In this document: piece after piece, positions 25,770-35,861 of the stretch
Layout: every line of letters begins with the position of its first letter
How positions within the stretch are numbered: the stretch's first letter is position 1
Assembly: GCA_033239525.1 (NCBI GenBank)
Contig: BSYO01000013.1
Coordinates: 2,752,501-2,816,500 of the forward strand
From: Nepenthes gracilis
Taxonomy: Eukaryota > Streptophyta > Magnoliopsida > Caryophyllales > Nepenthaceae
Direction of reading: 5' to 3'
DNA length: 64,000 nucleotides
Program-made: the position numbers and the translations under genes
Notes under the pieces: model-generated
The model's database searches: none
Told to the model about the DNA's origin: nothing
Seen by the model: only the letters and a program-made list of their open reading frames with translations

Positions 25770-28140
25770 TTCCATCAACTGTATGCCGATAACTTGGATT
25801 CTCATAAACTCTAAAACTTGGAACAGTTGTAATATCATCATTTGAAGTATCAATATGCGTAGCTGTATACCTTTCGGCATGTGCAGGTCCACACAACGGA
25901 GTATGTAATTGTTGTCCCTACGATATACATAGAACATTTCACATAACTTGTCTTTCACAAGTAAAATAAAATATATTCAGATTTAATGATAAGTTTGAAA
26001 CAAAATCAATGTATGGTATTATTGAACAATATATTATATGTAATCAATGTATGTTTATCACTAACAACTGCATATATGTCATCGGCGGCTGATATTGTTG
26101 GGTTTGAAGCTGTTCTATGGGTGACGCAACATGTAACTGTGATGATAAACTATCTAATTCCTACAAGATGACAAGATCTACATCATTAGTGTAGAGCACA
26201 TACAGTAAACAAATGTATTAGCAACAAGATGTTATGACAATTATAATTAATAATGAGCAATATAGTAAATAAATATACCCGCTTCTGGTATTTGATTTTC
26301 TCAAGACAACTTTTAGGTCTCCTTGTTGCAAGCTGTCCAACACGTTTTTTCATTCCTTTGATTGATCCGTCCATAATTTCCTCCGGGATGTTCTCCACAG
26401 GTAAGGCCTCCTTGCTTGTCCCTTCTTCGATATTTAGATTACAAAATTCGTCAACAACATTATTAACTCCTACAACAATCTCTTCCATTTTTTTCCGACC
26501 ACTTGATGTCGATTCCATCCGAATACAATTTATCATAAAATTATCAGCCAACCTTGCAGACCATGAACGCGAATCATCCTCGTTGCTTTGAATTTCAGTT
26601 GCAACAATGGATTAATCTGACGTTTTTGCGTTTTAGTCCCACCACCTCCTCATAATGTAGTGATCGGGAATTGCAGTCAAACCATGAACATTGAAAACTA
26701 CAAACGCATGAACACACAATATTCCAATACTTTAAAATCTTTTACAACTACAATCAACGTTTATACTCAATTCATCAAACATAACAACAACCTCATTCCT
26801 CGAGTCCGTATAATAAACCATTACATGCATAGGATTAGCACGGGATATGACACGCCAACCTGGTACCTCAAGCAATTCTTTTTGCACAATCTTCAACATT
26901 ATTGGGGTATAAATCTTCGAAGCATGAAGTAGAAATGGACAATGGTTCATAATAAGATGTGAAATTTTCTGTCTGCATGCAAAATCAACCATCAGCTTTT
27001 TATGTCTATTTTTATCAGCCACTCTATCAAAATGGTGGAAGAAATCCTTCATATTTAAATCACATTTCAAGTTGGACTCTAAGTCACTATTTAAGCTTTC
27101 CGATAATTGTGTGCTTTGTATACCCAATGTGAAGACATTTTTCATATAACATGATACCCACTTGAAACGTATACTATACATGCCTTCTAACCACAAAAGT
27201 GCACAGGAAGCTTTTTCATTGGAGACCATTGTAGCCCATGCAAGTTCAAAATCTGCATGATGAATAATTCCATGCATACATCTAGTAAATTCATAAAATA
27301 ATTCCGGATAGAAAGCCAAATGCTTGGTTACATTTTATAAAATATGCCATGTACACAAGTCATGAAAAGTATGAGGCATTACCAAACTAATAGCTTTGGC
27401 CATAGCGGCATCCTGATCAATAAAGATAGTAATGGGTGCCCGCCCACCATGACATTTCAAAAATATCTCAAACAACCACATAAAGGATTCCGCTGTCTCA
27501 TCATACAGCAAAGTAGCACCAAATACAACCATTTGTCGATGATGGCTAAACCCGGTGAAAACACCGAAAGGCCTCAACCTTTGTTTGTTCCATATATTGT
27601 ATCGAATGTCACATCTCCAAAGGTTGCATAATCAGCAACCATCTCCGGATCAGCCCAAAAAATATTAGTAATCAGGTCATCCGTGTCAAGCTGAAAATTA
27701 TGATAAAATTATCTATTTTTCATTTCTTCAACGCGAAAGTATGTTAATATGGCCCCTGCCTCCCCACATTGCATACTTCGCTGCCTCCTAACTCGAAGAT
27801 ATGATTTTTGATCTTCTGGCATATATCCAATATTTTTCCCACCACCGGCCTCCATTACCATTAGCTCATGGGCGTCGCAAGGTCTCAAACCGGCATCTTG
27901 GGTCATCTCAATAACATGACCTTACAAATTTGACACCTTCATTTGGGACCTCAGCATATGGCGTGTCTCAGGAGGCTCTAGTTCATGATTATGGTCCCCC
28001 ACATAATATTTTACAATAACAGTCATATTTTCCCTTATTAACATGCATTCCATTCTAGCAGGACACCCACATCTTGTTTCCCAACGCGGTTGCATGACCT
28101 CCCTTCTTTTATCAATTTCACGTTTGCCTTCTTTAGAAAA
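25770..28140 (-). pseudogene. FAR1/FHY3-type MULE transposase, broken
   Basis: Read on the minus strand in domain order. A FAR1 DNA-binding domain at about 28140-27930 has CGCPARMECM and GDHNHELEPPETRH with a lone LRSQ box. A linker is at about 27906-27710. The MULE transposase core is at about 27700-27335 (FWADPEMVADYATFGDV, RPFGVFTGFSHHRQ, IFIDQDAAMAKAI, CTWHIL) and continues at about 27330-26740. A SWIM zinc finger is at about 26745-26640 (CSCKRF then ILCVHAF). A Gln-rich tail runs to about 25770. It is interrupted by in-frame stops (about 27930, 27710, 27335, 26735) and a frame change near 27575. It is therefore dead, although the domain order is complete and intronless in the core. It presumably once mobilised the surrounding element. 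Confidence 0.9.
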
Positions 28141-28233
28141 GAAAAATATTCAAAATATCTCCGCGTTATCTTTTTTTGATTTTTTTACAGCCATTTTTCT
28201 AACAGAAAAATCCATTTTTTGACCGTATTTATA

Positions 28234-28706
28234 ACGTCCCCGGCGCATCCGCACTGTGGATATTGTCCGCTTTGGGCTGGGGGAACTTATGGCGTCACAG
28301 GCCAACACGCAGCCCCCGCACCCGGTTTTGTTCTGGCGACGGCCTAGCCGCCCCAAAACGTCCACAATAGAAGAGGTATCCACGCCCTTTATAAGGCACG
28401 CCGTTCACCTCCCCATCCGATGTGGGACCTTCTGATCCCACCCCCTTGGGACCCCGGGTCCCCGGCCCAGCACACCGGACCGGATCCGGCTCGATACCAT
28501 CTGCGTCCCCGGCGCATCCGCACTGTGGATATTGTCCGCTTTGGGTTGGGGGAACTTACGGCGTCTTAGGCCAACACGCAGCCCGTACGGTTTTGTTCCT
28601 GGCAGACGGCCTAGCTGCCCCCAAAACGCGTCCACAATGGAAGAGGTATCCACGCCCTTTATAAGGCACGTTTCGTTCACCTCCCCATCCGATGTGGGAC
28701 CTTACA
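28234..28706 (-). mobile_element. TRIM retroelement nested in the MULE
   Basis: Two direct repeats of about 200 bases (28234-28432 and 28502-28706) flank only about 69 bases, so nothing is coded. On the minus strand the right LTR starts TGTAAGGTCCCACATCGG and ends GGGGACGCA. It is followed at once by ATGGTATCGAGCC, one deletion away from the tRNA-iMet primer-binding site TGGTATCAGAGC. The LTR resembles a widespread plant TRIM-type repeat with the GATGTGGGAC/CTTTATAAGGCACG motif; that comparison is from memory. TATA-like TTATAAAG lies in each LTR. Confidence 0.75.
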
Positions 28707-29861
28707 ATATTGTTTCCAAAAATTTCAAGCATCATCCATACTCTGAAATATCATATCAACGGAAAGAGTCCACTCGGCCATTGAATATAAATATGCAAAT
28801 AATTTTTCTGCATTTACAAACAATCCATTATAAACAATTTACTATTAATTTTTACTATATACATATTAATCATCTAGTATAATCAACATATTTACAATCA
28901 GTATATTTTTTCTTATATACAGCTTTACCAGCAGTATACAAATCTACCGACAGAATTAGTATCAGTATATATATTTTCTATATACCACAACTAATAAAAT
29001 TACTATATTTGCCCATAAAAATATAGATTTAAATCTGTAAAGAGCAAAAATTCAGATATACAATAACGGTGGGGGGCATTTCAGGACATATTTTCCTTTA
29101 GAAAAAAAAACTTTTCATCAGACACAGAGGCGTTAAATATAAACTTCACAAAGTCATCAGCAACAGTATGCAACACTTCCTGCCTGCTACCAATAAGCCT
29201 CACCAGGACCAACACACCGAAATCACAGGCTTATGCCTTTCCTATCATGCTATCTTCTATAATCACCCCTCTGAAGTATACATGATTCGTGTATATAATA
29301 TGTATACAACCCGATCAGTTCATTTGAAAACTTACAAGCATATTATCTGATCCAGATTTAATTTACAAAATAATATTACTTATCTCCTCGTTTTTTTTTA
29401 ACTCACAAGCACATCATTTATAATCTGAATTAATTTTTTTTTCATCTCATCGTTTTCAAAAAAAAAAAACACAAATCTGTTAATAGAAAAAAAAAACACA
29501 AATCTATTAATGGAAAAAAAATGCAAACAGAATTGAGACCCAAACTTATTTTCTACACATAATTTCTGTGCACAGCAAACAAAAACACCACGAACCCGTC
29601 ATTTTTTTTTTCAATTTTGTAATGGAAAAAGAAATTTCTATTAATGAAACAAATGTAGTTTCATTTGTACACCCAGATTTGGGAAATATATTATAGAAAA
29701 AAATAAATTAATAATATATTTTTTGATTTTGTGAGGCCAAAAAAATAGTAATAAAAAAATGCCATTCATAACTCTTGACTCTGTTAATGTCGCGAGAATG
29801 TACGGATCGGCGATAAGAAATGTTGTTGTTAGTCTGCCTGCAAAAGTTTTGAGCCGTTTTC
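28707..29861. other. AT-rich right part of the MULE
   Basis: No gene is seen. It contains several poly-A/T runs and a short direct repeat, AAACACAAATCT, around 29460-29505. It leads into the right terminal inverted repeat. Confidence 0.5.
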
Positions 29862-30302
29862 CTGCCGTCCGATGACTGAGATTTGCAGAGATAGGCGACG
29901 GCGAGGATTACGGTATTTAGAACTGAGAGGCGAAGGCGAGTGGCGACGGCGAGCGGCGATGGCGAGAGAGTGACTGAGAGGATTAGGTTTTCAGAGGCAA
30001 CGGTTTGAGAAAGTGAAGGAGGAGGAAGACGAAACCAGGGAAATGTGTTTCAAAATTTTCAAATCTCGATCTTGGCCGTCCACGTGTCTCAAATCGACGG
30101 CCCATATATTTCTTGTTTTTTTATTTTCGAAGGTTAATCTTGACCGTCCACGTGTCAAAGATCCGACGGCCTAGATTATTTCGAAATCTGGGCCGTCGGA
30201 TCTTGACATTAAAATCGACAGCCCATATTTAAAAGCTTTTTTAAAATCTAGGCCGTCGGTTAACGGACGGTCCAGATCTATTGTTTCCAACATTCAAAAA
30301 AA
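29862..30302 (-). repeat. MULE right terminal inverted repeat
   Basis: Reverse-complement partner of 20231-20672, with the same order of GGACGGTCCAGAT, CCGACGGCC, GTCCACGTGTC and ATGACTGAGATTTGCAGAGA blocks. Beyond it, GGGAAATAATA leads to TCTTCCTTTTGG (30319), where similarity to unit B resumes. Confidence 0.85.
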
Positions 30303-31005
30303 AAAAGGGAAATAATATCTTCCTTTTGGAATATCTTCCTTGTGACATCGACCCACCTGCTTAATTAATTGAAGAAGGCAACCGATGAACAAACATTAGG
30401 GAGATTTGCATTCGGTTCTCCGAATTTTATTTTTAAAAAGTAAATTTGTGTGTTTAAAACCATCGACAAAAATTTTTAATTTTAATTCATCAAAATTAAT
30501 TTCCCGTGACCGTAACAATCCGTCCATAATCGAAAGAACTGAGGTTGTGATATTATTTATAGTGGTAGCCTGATAAAGGAAAATTATATTATATTATTAT
30601 AAAATAATATTTTTACGGTATTATGTGCTTTTTTTAATATTCGAATTTATTTATTAATTAAATATTAAATTTAATATGTATTTTGAAATATTTTCACTCT
30701 ACAAATTACGTGACTTATGCCCGACAAATTACGACCGATGATATAAATGTCTTAAATGTCAAATTAATTTCCATTACTGTCCGTCTCCTCGCGTTTGCGT
30801 TAGCTAGCCAGTTTCAGAATTTTCATAATTAAAAAAGAGGGAAAGAAATAACGAAATTACAATAAAATACACCCATCTCGTGTATATTTACACTGTTACC
30901 ATCTCAAAATTATATGCCGTTAAGGTACCATTACAGTTTTAATCACTAAATTAATTATCCAACGCCCCTGTGCTCGTATCTTCACTGTGCGTACCAAACC
31001 CCGCC

Positions 31006-31314
31006 ATGACAAATCAGTTGTCGCGGCGAAGAAGAGAAGAAATTTTCAATTATCCACCGCCGCCGCCGCCGCCGCCGCCGCCGCTAATACGACCGAACGA
31101 AACCCACAAACGTCAGCAAAACCGTGCAAAGAAAGAGAACTTGATGAAAATATCAGGAGGATCTTTGATTAGTAGGAGGGAGGAAAACTTAACCGATTTT
31201 GCTCAAAATTTGTTTCCGGATTGTGGGGAGCGCAGGAAGCCTAAAGGTTCCTGGAAGGAAGATCTTCCCTGTTTCGTGTTGATCAAATTTTATAAACTTT
31301 TAACTAGTTTTTAA
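31006..31314 (+). CDS. Hypothetical 102-aa Pro-run open frame, copy A
   Basis: I do not recognise this. From ATG 31006 the frame begins MTNQLSRRRREE, passes through ten Pro residues coded by a (CCG)n run (about 31056-31084), and ends KLLTSF. The rest is basic and Lys/Arg-rich. The frame is open in both duplication units (copy at 51508-51816) with almost no change, but the units are young enough for that to mean little. It lies on the strand opposite to and downstream of SOFL, so it may be 3'-flanking DNA or the edge of an unrelated transcript. No signal peptide or known domain is visible. Confidence 0.25.
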   Translation: MTNQLSRRRREEIFNYPPPPPPPPPPLIRPNETHKRQQNRAKKENLMKISGGSLISRREENLTDFAQNLFPDCGERRKPKGSWKEDLPCFVLIKFYKLLTSF

Positions 31315-31486
31315 AATCGGGAAAACTGTTTGATGTGTCGATCAAGAAATAGGTCAGGATTACCTGAAAATGAGTTGCAGAGAAACCTAGCGAGCTATCT
31401 ATCGAGCTCTCCGTCGATGGATGCTTCTCTTTAGCCAGACAATTGCCCTGCCATTGTTTCGTCAAGCATAGACTCCATTAAAGAAT

Positions 31487-31720
31487 TCAACAAAGAAAGT
31501 GGTATTTGAAAGTGCTCTGTTTCAGTGATTTCTCACTTACCTTGAAGGTGAACAGAGGAGAGCTAGCGGTGTCGTCGAGAAGGAAAGACTCTTTCTGCTT
31601 TATGTGGAATCTGAGCTCAGGCCTTTTTCTGCAGCTAGTTTTATCGAATGTGGCAGCCGCGGGAGGATCATTCAAGGGGTTCCCATCATCATCGCCATCG
31701 CAACAATAATTGACGCCTTC
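31487..31720 (-). pseudogene. 5'-truncated SOB FIVE-LIKE (SOFL), copy A
   Basis: Minus-strand match to the last about 77 codons of the intact SOFL at 51989-52432, from GVNYCCDGDDDGNPL to KYHFLC. The start codon, the SGCESGWT box and the SMISDASSGPPHF box are missing, because the duplication junction at 31720/31721 cuts through the gene. The sequence to the right of the junction is the start of unit B, so the frame now reads into unrelated DNA. No promoter remains. Confidence 0.9.
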
Positions 31721-34700
31721 ACAGTGAGCGGCCAACAGCACGGCTCTACTGTCCTAGCCTACCGAAGGCATCAAGGCTCCGAGCCCCCCAATAGACTACA
31801 TTGAGTCAAACGATCACACACGCGGTCACATATGATTGTCTATTGAATTGTAGTTATTGAAGCGTGTGCTACTGGGGTATGCCCAACGGGTGACTCTGAG
31901 GGCCAACATCTTGTTGGGTGAGTTTGAATGGCGTAATTTGGGTCCTGAGCCTTGAGAAACTTTTCTTGAACTATGGCTTTCAGGGCATTCTTATATTACA
32001 GATCTGATTTCGGATCAGCTTGCATGCTATCGGATCTATAAATATTCAATGTAAAAGAATAATCCTTATTAGACCTAAATTTTGAATGAAAATAGACTTA
32101 GTAAAAATTTTAGAATGGTCTATTTTAAAATTTTGGATCTAAAAGATATTATTAGATTATTTTAAAATAATAAATTGATTTCAGTTAAAACAATATGTTT
32201 CACCATAAAAATAAAATAAATTAAAATAAACCTAAAATTGACACCTCCGAGTTAAGGTACAAAAATATATTTTTACTTTTTCTACTTCTGTTTTTTTATT
32301 CCCATCTTTTTTTTTTTCCTTTTGTGTATAATTCAAAATTAAGAATTTAGTTTTTTTTTTTTCCTAAAAACTCATTTTATTAGTTCAAAAATAGTAAAAT
32401 TAAAATAAAAACATTAGATTTGTCTATTTTGTTTAAAAAATAGGGGAATGGGCATTTGCTTGGATTAGTTTCCAAATAACGATTTTACTGTGTTTAAATA
32501 GACATAGAACCTTTAATTATATCACGACGAAAATTCAATTATTAAAAATAGCGTATCAAAGCCACTTCATATGTTTCTTGTAAAAAAAAAAAAATTCCTA
32601 AATGTATTAAATTAGACAAATATAAGTTTAATTTTAAAAACATGTATAAAAAGTCATATTTAGAGATGATAAAAATACATATATTATAATGTCAAATTTT
32701 AAATATGTACTGCTAAATTGAGTATTTTGTGTCCATAAATATTAGCTTCAGCGTTATAGTACATAGACGGGAAGGATGGGCCAAGAGAGCCTCCATCTTT
32801 GAAAAAGATAAAAAAAATTATTTTTTAAATATAAATTATTTATTTTTAAATAAATAATTATAATTTATTAAATAATTTAATTAAATTTTTTTAAAAATAA
32901 CTAAATTATAATTATATATTTAAAAATAAATAATTTAAATTTAAAAAAATAATATTATCTAATTTTTTTAAGAGGCGAAGCTATGTATTCAAACTGTTTT
33001 AAATTAGAAGGTTAGGTAAAAATGGCTTCCTACCTGTCATTTCTCTCACAGTCAAATTTCCAAATACTCGCCGTTTTGATAGTTTGGTGACCACGAGGCC
33101 GTCGTACCAACGTAAACTTTTGGAAGCTTCCAAAATGACATTAAATCTACTTGTACGCGCGACTTTTGATTTTATGTTATAATATTCAAATGTTTTAAAC
33201 GTTTCTGTATTATATAATTTAAGAGAGATTAGATCCGAAGGCTCTTACCATTCGAATTAAATTAAGGGAGATTAGATTTATCGATTGAACTTCTAACCCC
33301 AATGGCATTCTTAATGCTTAATGAATTAATAACAACAAAGGAGATTTGTTATACTTCTTCTTCTACGTTTTCTTATCATTCTTGTTGCGTCCTAGATTTT
33401 GGGATCCACGTGCAACACAAATATTTAGGGGTGATGGATGTTGAGAGGGAGAAATTGAGACTAGATTTTACGTGAAAAACCTCCTTTAAATGAGGAGAAA
33501 AAATCACGAGGTTATGGGCCTTTAGAAATGTTTCACTATCAAGTGGAAGTCTTTACAAAGTACAAGTGTTTAGGGTGATCCCTTCCTTGTCTCTTATTTT
33601 ACACTTCTCTCCTTAGAGAGTTTTCTCGTTGGAAAGTTTTGTCACTATTTTGTTCATTCTTGTTAGGAAGAGAGAGAGAGACAGAGAGAGAGAGTTAAAG
33701 TCTTTCTCTTTTCTGCCTGGAATGAGTTGGGAGAGCGACCCCTTGGAAAGGGCCTCATTTATTTATTTATAGGAAAAAATATCTTAGTTAGGGAGGACAC
33801 GTGGCGGCGGCGGGGTGGCCAAGAGGCGGTCCCACTGTCCCCACTGGTCACATTCAAAGCGTGATGTGTGCGGGATAATAATGGGGCCGGCGCCTTTGTA
33901 GTAGGGCCTCGGTGTGTCGTGGCGCGAGATCTAGGCGGCGATCTAGATTTGACCAGGGCGTGCTCCGTGGCATTGCAGTTTCTGAATCGGTGAAGTCGCT
34001 TAAATTTTGCATTCTCGGTTGTGAATGGGACGATTCTCGTCCTTGCCGTGTGCCTTCCCTCTTTGTGAGTTCGAGGACTCGCTGGAGAAGGCATCTCTCG
34101 GAGGATCTTTGGTCTTTTGTTTCTTCGTGGAGGGTCCTCGGGTATTCCTGACTTCTTGGACTGATTTGAGGCTTGGTAGAACTTCTGAGGTTCTAGGCTT
34201 TTTCTTCTTGTCATCGTATCTGGATGTTATTCGTGATGTCCTCAAGTTCCTTGTGGTTAAATGGACCTTTCGGATCTTTTATGAACTTTTTGACTTTTGG
34301 TGCACTAGCCGCGTTTTAGGGCTCTTGGTAGTTCAAACCTCTAGGTTTGTGGATAAATTCCTGAAACTTTTTCACTGTATTCATTTGGTAGTATTTTATT
34401 AAGCCACTTATATTGGGACCCAACAATTCTAATAGAATGATAAAAAAAATTAAATAAATAATAATTTTTTTAAAAAATAATAATAATAAAATCAAGTGGT
34501 GAAGCAAGCTTCCAACAGCCATTGTCAAACCCCACTTGCATGATACATTAATGATACTCTTATTATTTTTTTTAACTTTAGGTAGATTTATTCAAAATCA
34601 AGTTATCTGGCCACCTGATTAGATCAATTGTAAATTTTATAGGAATGTATACTATTATCAAAGATGGATACGGTTAAAAAAGCATACTTGATAATGAAAT

Positions 34701-35861
34701 ATTTGATTCAGCCCAGATTCTTAATTTATTTTGTAAATATAAATCTCTTCTTATTATAGATAAATAAATTTTTTTTTGAAAAAATAATTCAATAAACTAT
34801 ATTTTTTGAAAGAAATTGATAACTCTTACACGAATATCATTCTTTTAAATTTTGTTGGCAATACTTTATTTGTCTAATCTTGTATTTATTTTAATATTTT
34901 ATAATTTTAGGTATTTTTATATAAGTATAAATTATTATATGACATTTAAAATATAAATGTCTTCTTGGTTAATCTAAACTAGCCTGATTTAGAGTATGGA
35001 TTATTATTATGGTATTTTATTTATGTTATTGAACCAATTTAAGATGAATATGTGATTGTAAATTACGTGGACACTTTCAATTTTCATACTTCACCAGCTT
35101 ACTTCATATTGTGACACCTAAATCAATCAGTCTGTCATGAAATTTTGAATAATAAAAAGTGTTAAGCACACCCATCCCAAGAGGGATTTGGAGGACCTAC
35201 CTTAGCCAAAAGTAAATGGGGCAGCACATATATAAACTTCATGTCCACCAAATCTATTTACCAAACTCCATGTAACAAAAAAAAATAGAAATAATTGGAG
35301 AACATCAAACGGACACTATTAATATATTTTTAAATAAAATAATATATTATTTATCTGTATTAATAAACTTGTGTAAGAATAAATAAATAAGATATCATGT
35401 TATAACATTGTCCAAAAATATTTTTAATAACGTCATATAAAATCTCAGCCGTTTAATAATATTGTCTTATACATTCATATTAATAGATTTATATAATAAT
35501 ATATAGATAAATAAAATATTATATTATTATAGTATATCAAAATAGTACCGGGTAAAGTCCAAGCCTACCCCTCTCCCCACCTAATAGTCTAATGCTTGCC
35601 ACCCGTAGATGCTGGCATTTTTCCTCGTGGTTTACTTGTTAGTGCAGCAATTTCTTGATATAAAGAGAGAGAGAGAGAGAGGTAAAAGATGGCTTTCACC
35701 AACTAAATAAACTATAGTCAGGCAGCAATGAAAGCTAGGAAAGAGGTGACGGTTGGGCAAAATTGAAGTAATCCATATTACATAAAAAATATAATATGGC
35801 AACTTTACGAGCATTCAAATCTCATCATCAAACACCAGTATTCATCAAACACACTAGTTCC
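31721..35861 (+). other. 5' flank and promoter region of SCPL gene B
   Basis: Same sequence as the flank of gene A plus the solo LTR, which lies about 1.4 kb before the start codon. A GA-repeat at about 35663-35682 and an ATTACATAAAAAATATAATA run just before the upstream ATG at 35796 are shared with gene A. No other gene is seen. Confidence 0.6.
33383..34425. mobile_element. Solo LTR with 5-bp target duplication
   Basis: It begins TGTTGCGTCC and ends GGGACCCAACA, is 1043 bases long, and is flanked by ATTCT on both sides (33378-33382 and 34426-34430). The matching place in unit A (11211-11215, GTTCT) has no insert. With no internal region, it is the product of LTR-LTR recombination. It contains a (GA)n tract near 33666-33694. 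It belongs to the same family as the LTR end at 1-610. Confidence 0.93.

Larger units (their letters stand above)
20153..30318 (-). mobile_element. Mutator-like element (MULE) with captured host gene fragments
   Basis: About 10.2 kb present in unit A and absent from the matching place in unit B. It is bounded by long inverted repeats (about 20231-20672 and 29862-30302). It encodes a broken FAR1-type MULE transposase on the minus strand and carries intron-containing fragments of at least two host genes, MAP65 and UBP12/13, between the transposase and the left repeat. A small TRIM is nested upstream of the transposase. The exact ends and the usual 9-bp target duplication are not clear: unit B has 41 bases (50813-50853) at the junction that have no counterpart in unit A. 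The element cannot move by itself because the transposase has stop codons and a frameshift. Confidence 0.82.
9574..31720 (+). repeat. Tandem segmental duplication, unit A
   Basis: The first copy of the duplicated block contains SCPL gene A and the truncated SOFL. It starts at ACAGTG (9574), where similarity to unit B begins (31721). It ends at GACGCCTTC (31711-31720), the last sequence shared with 52213-52222. Unique to this unit is the Mutator-like element at about 20153-30318. Without insertions the unit is about 12 kb. The coding exons of the two units differ at about 2% of sites. Confidence 0.92.
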
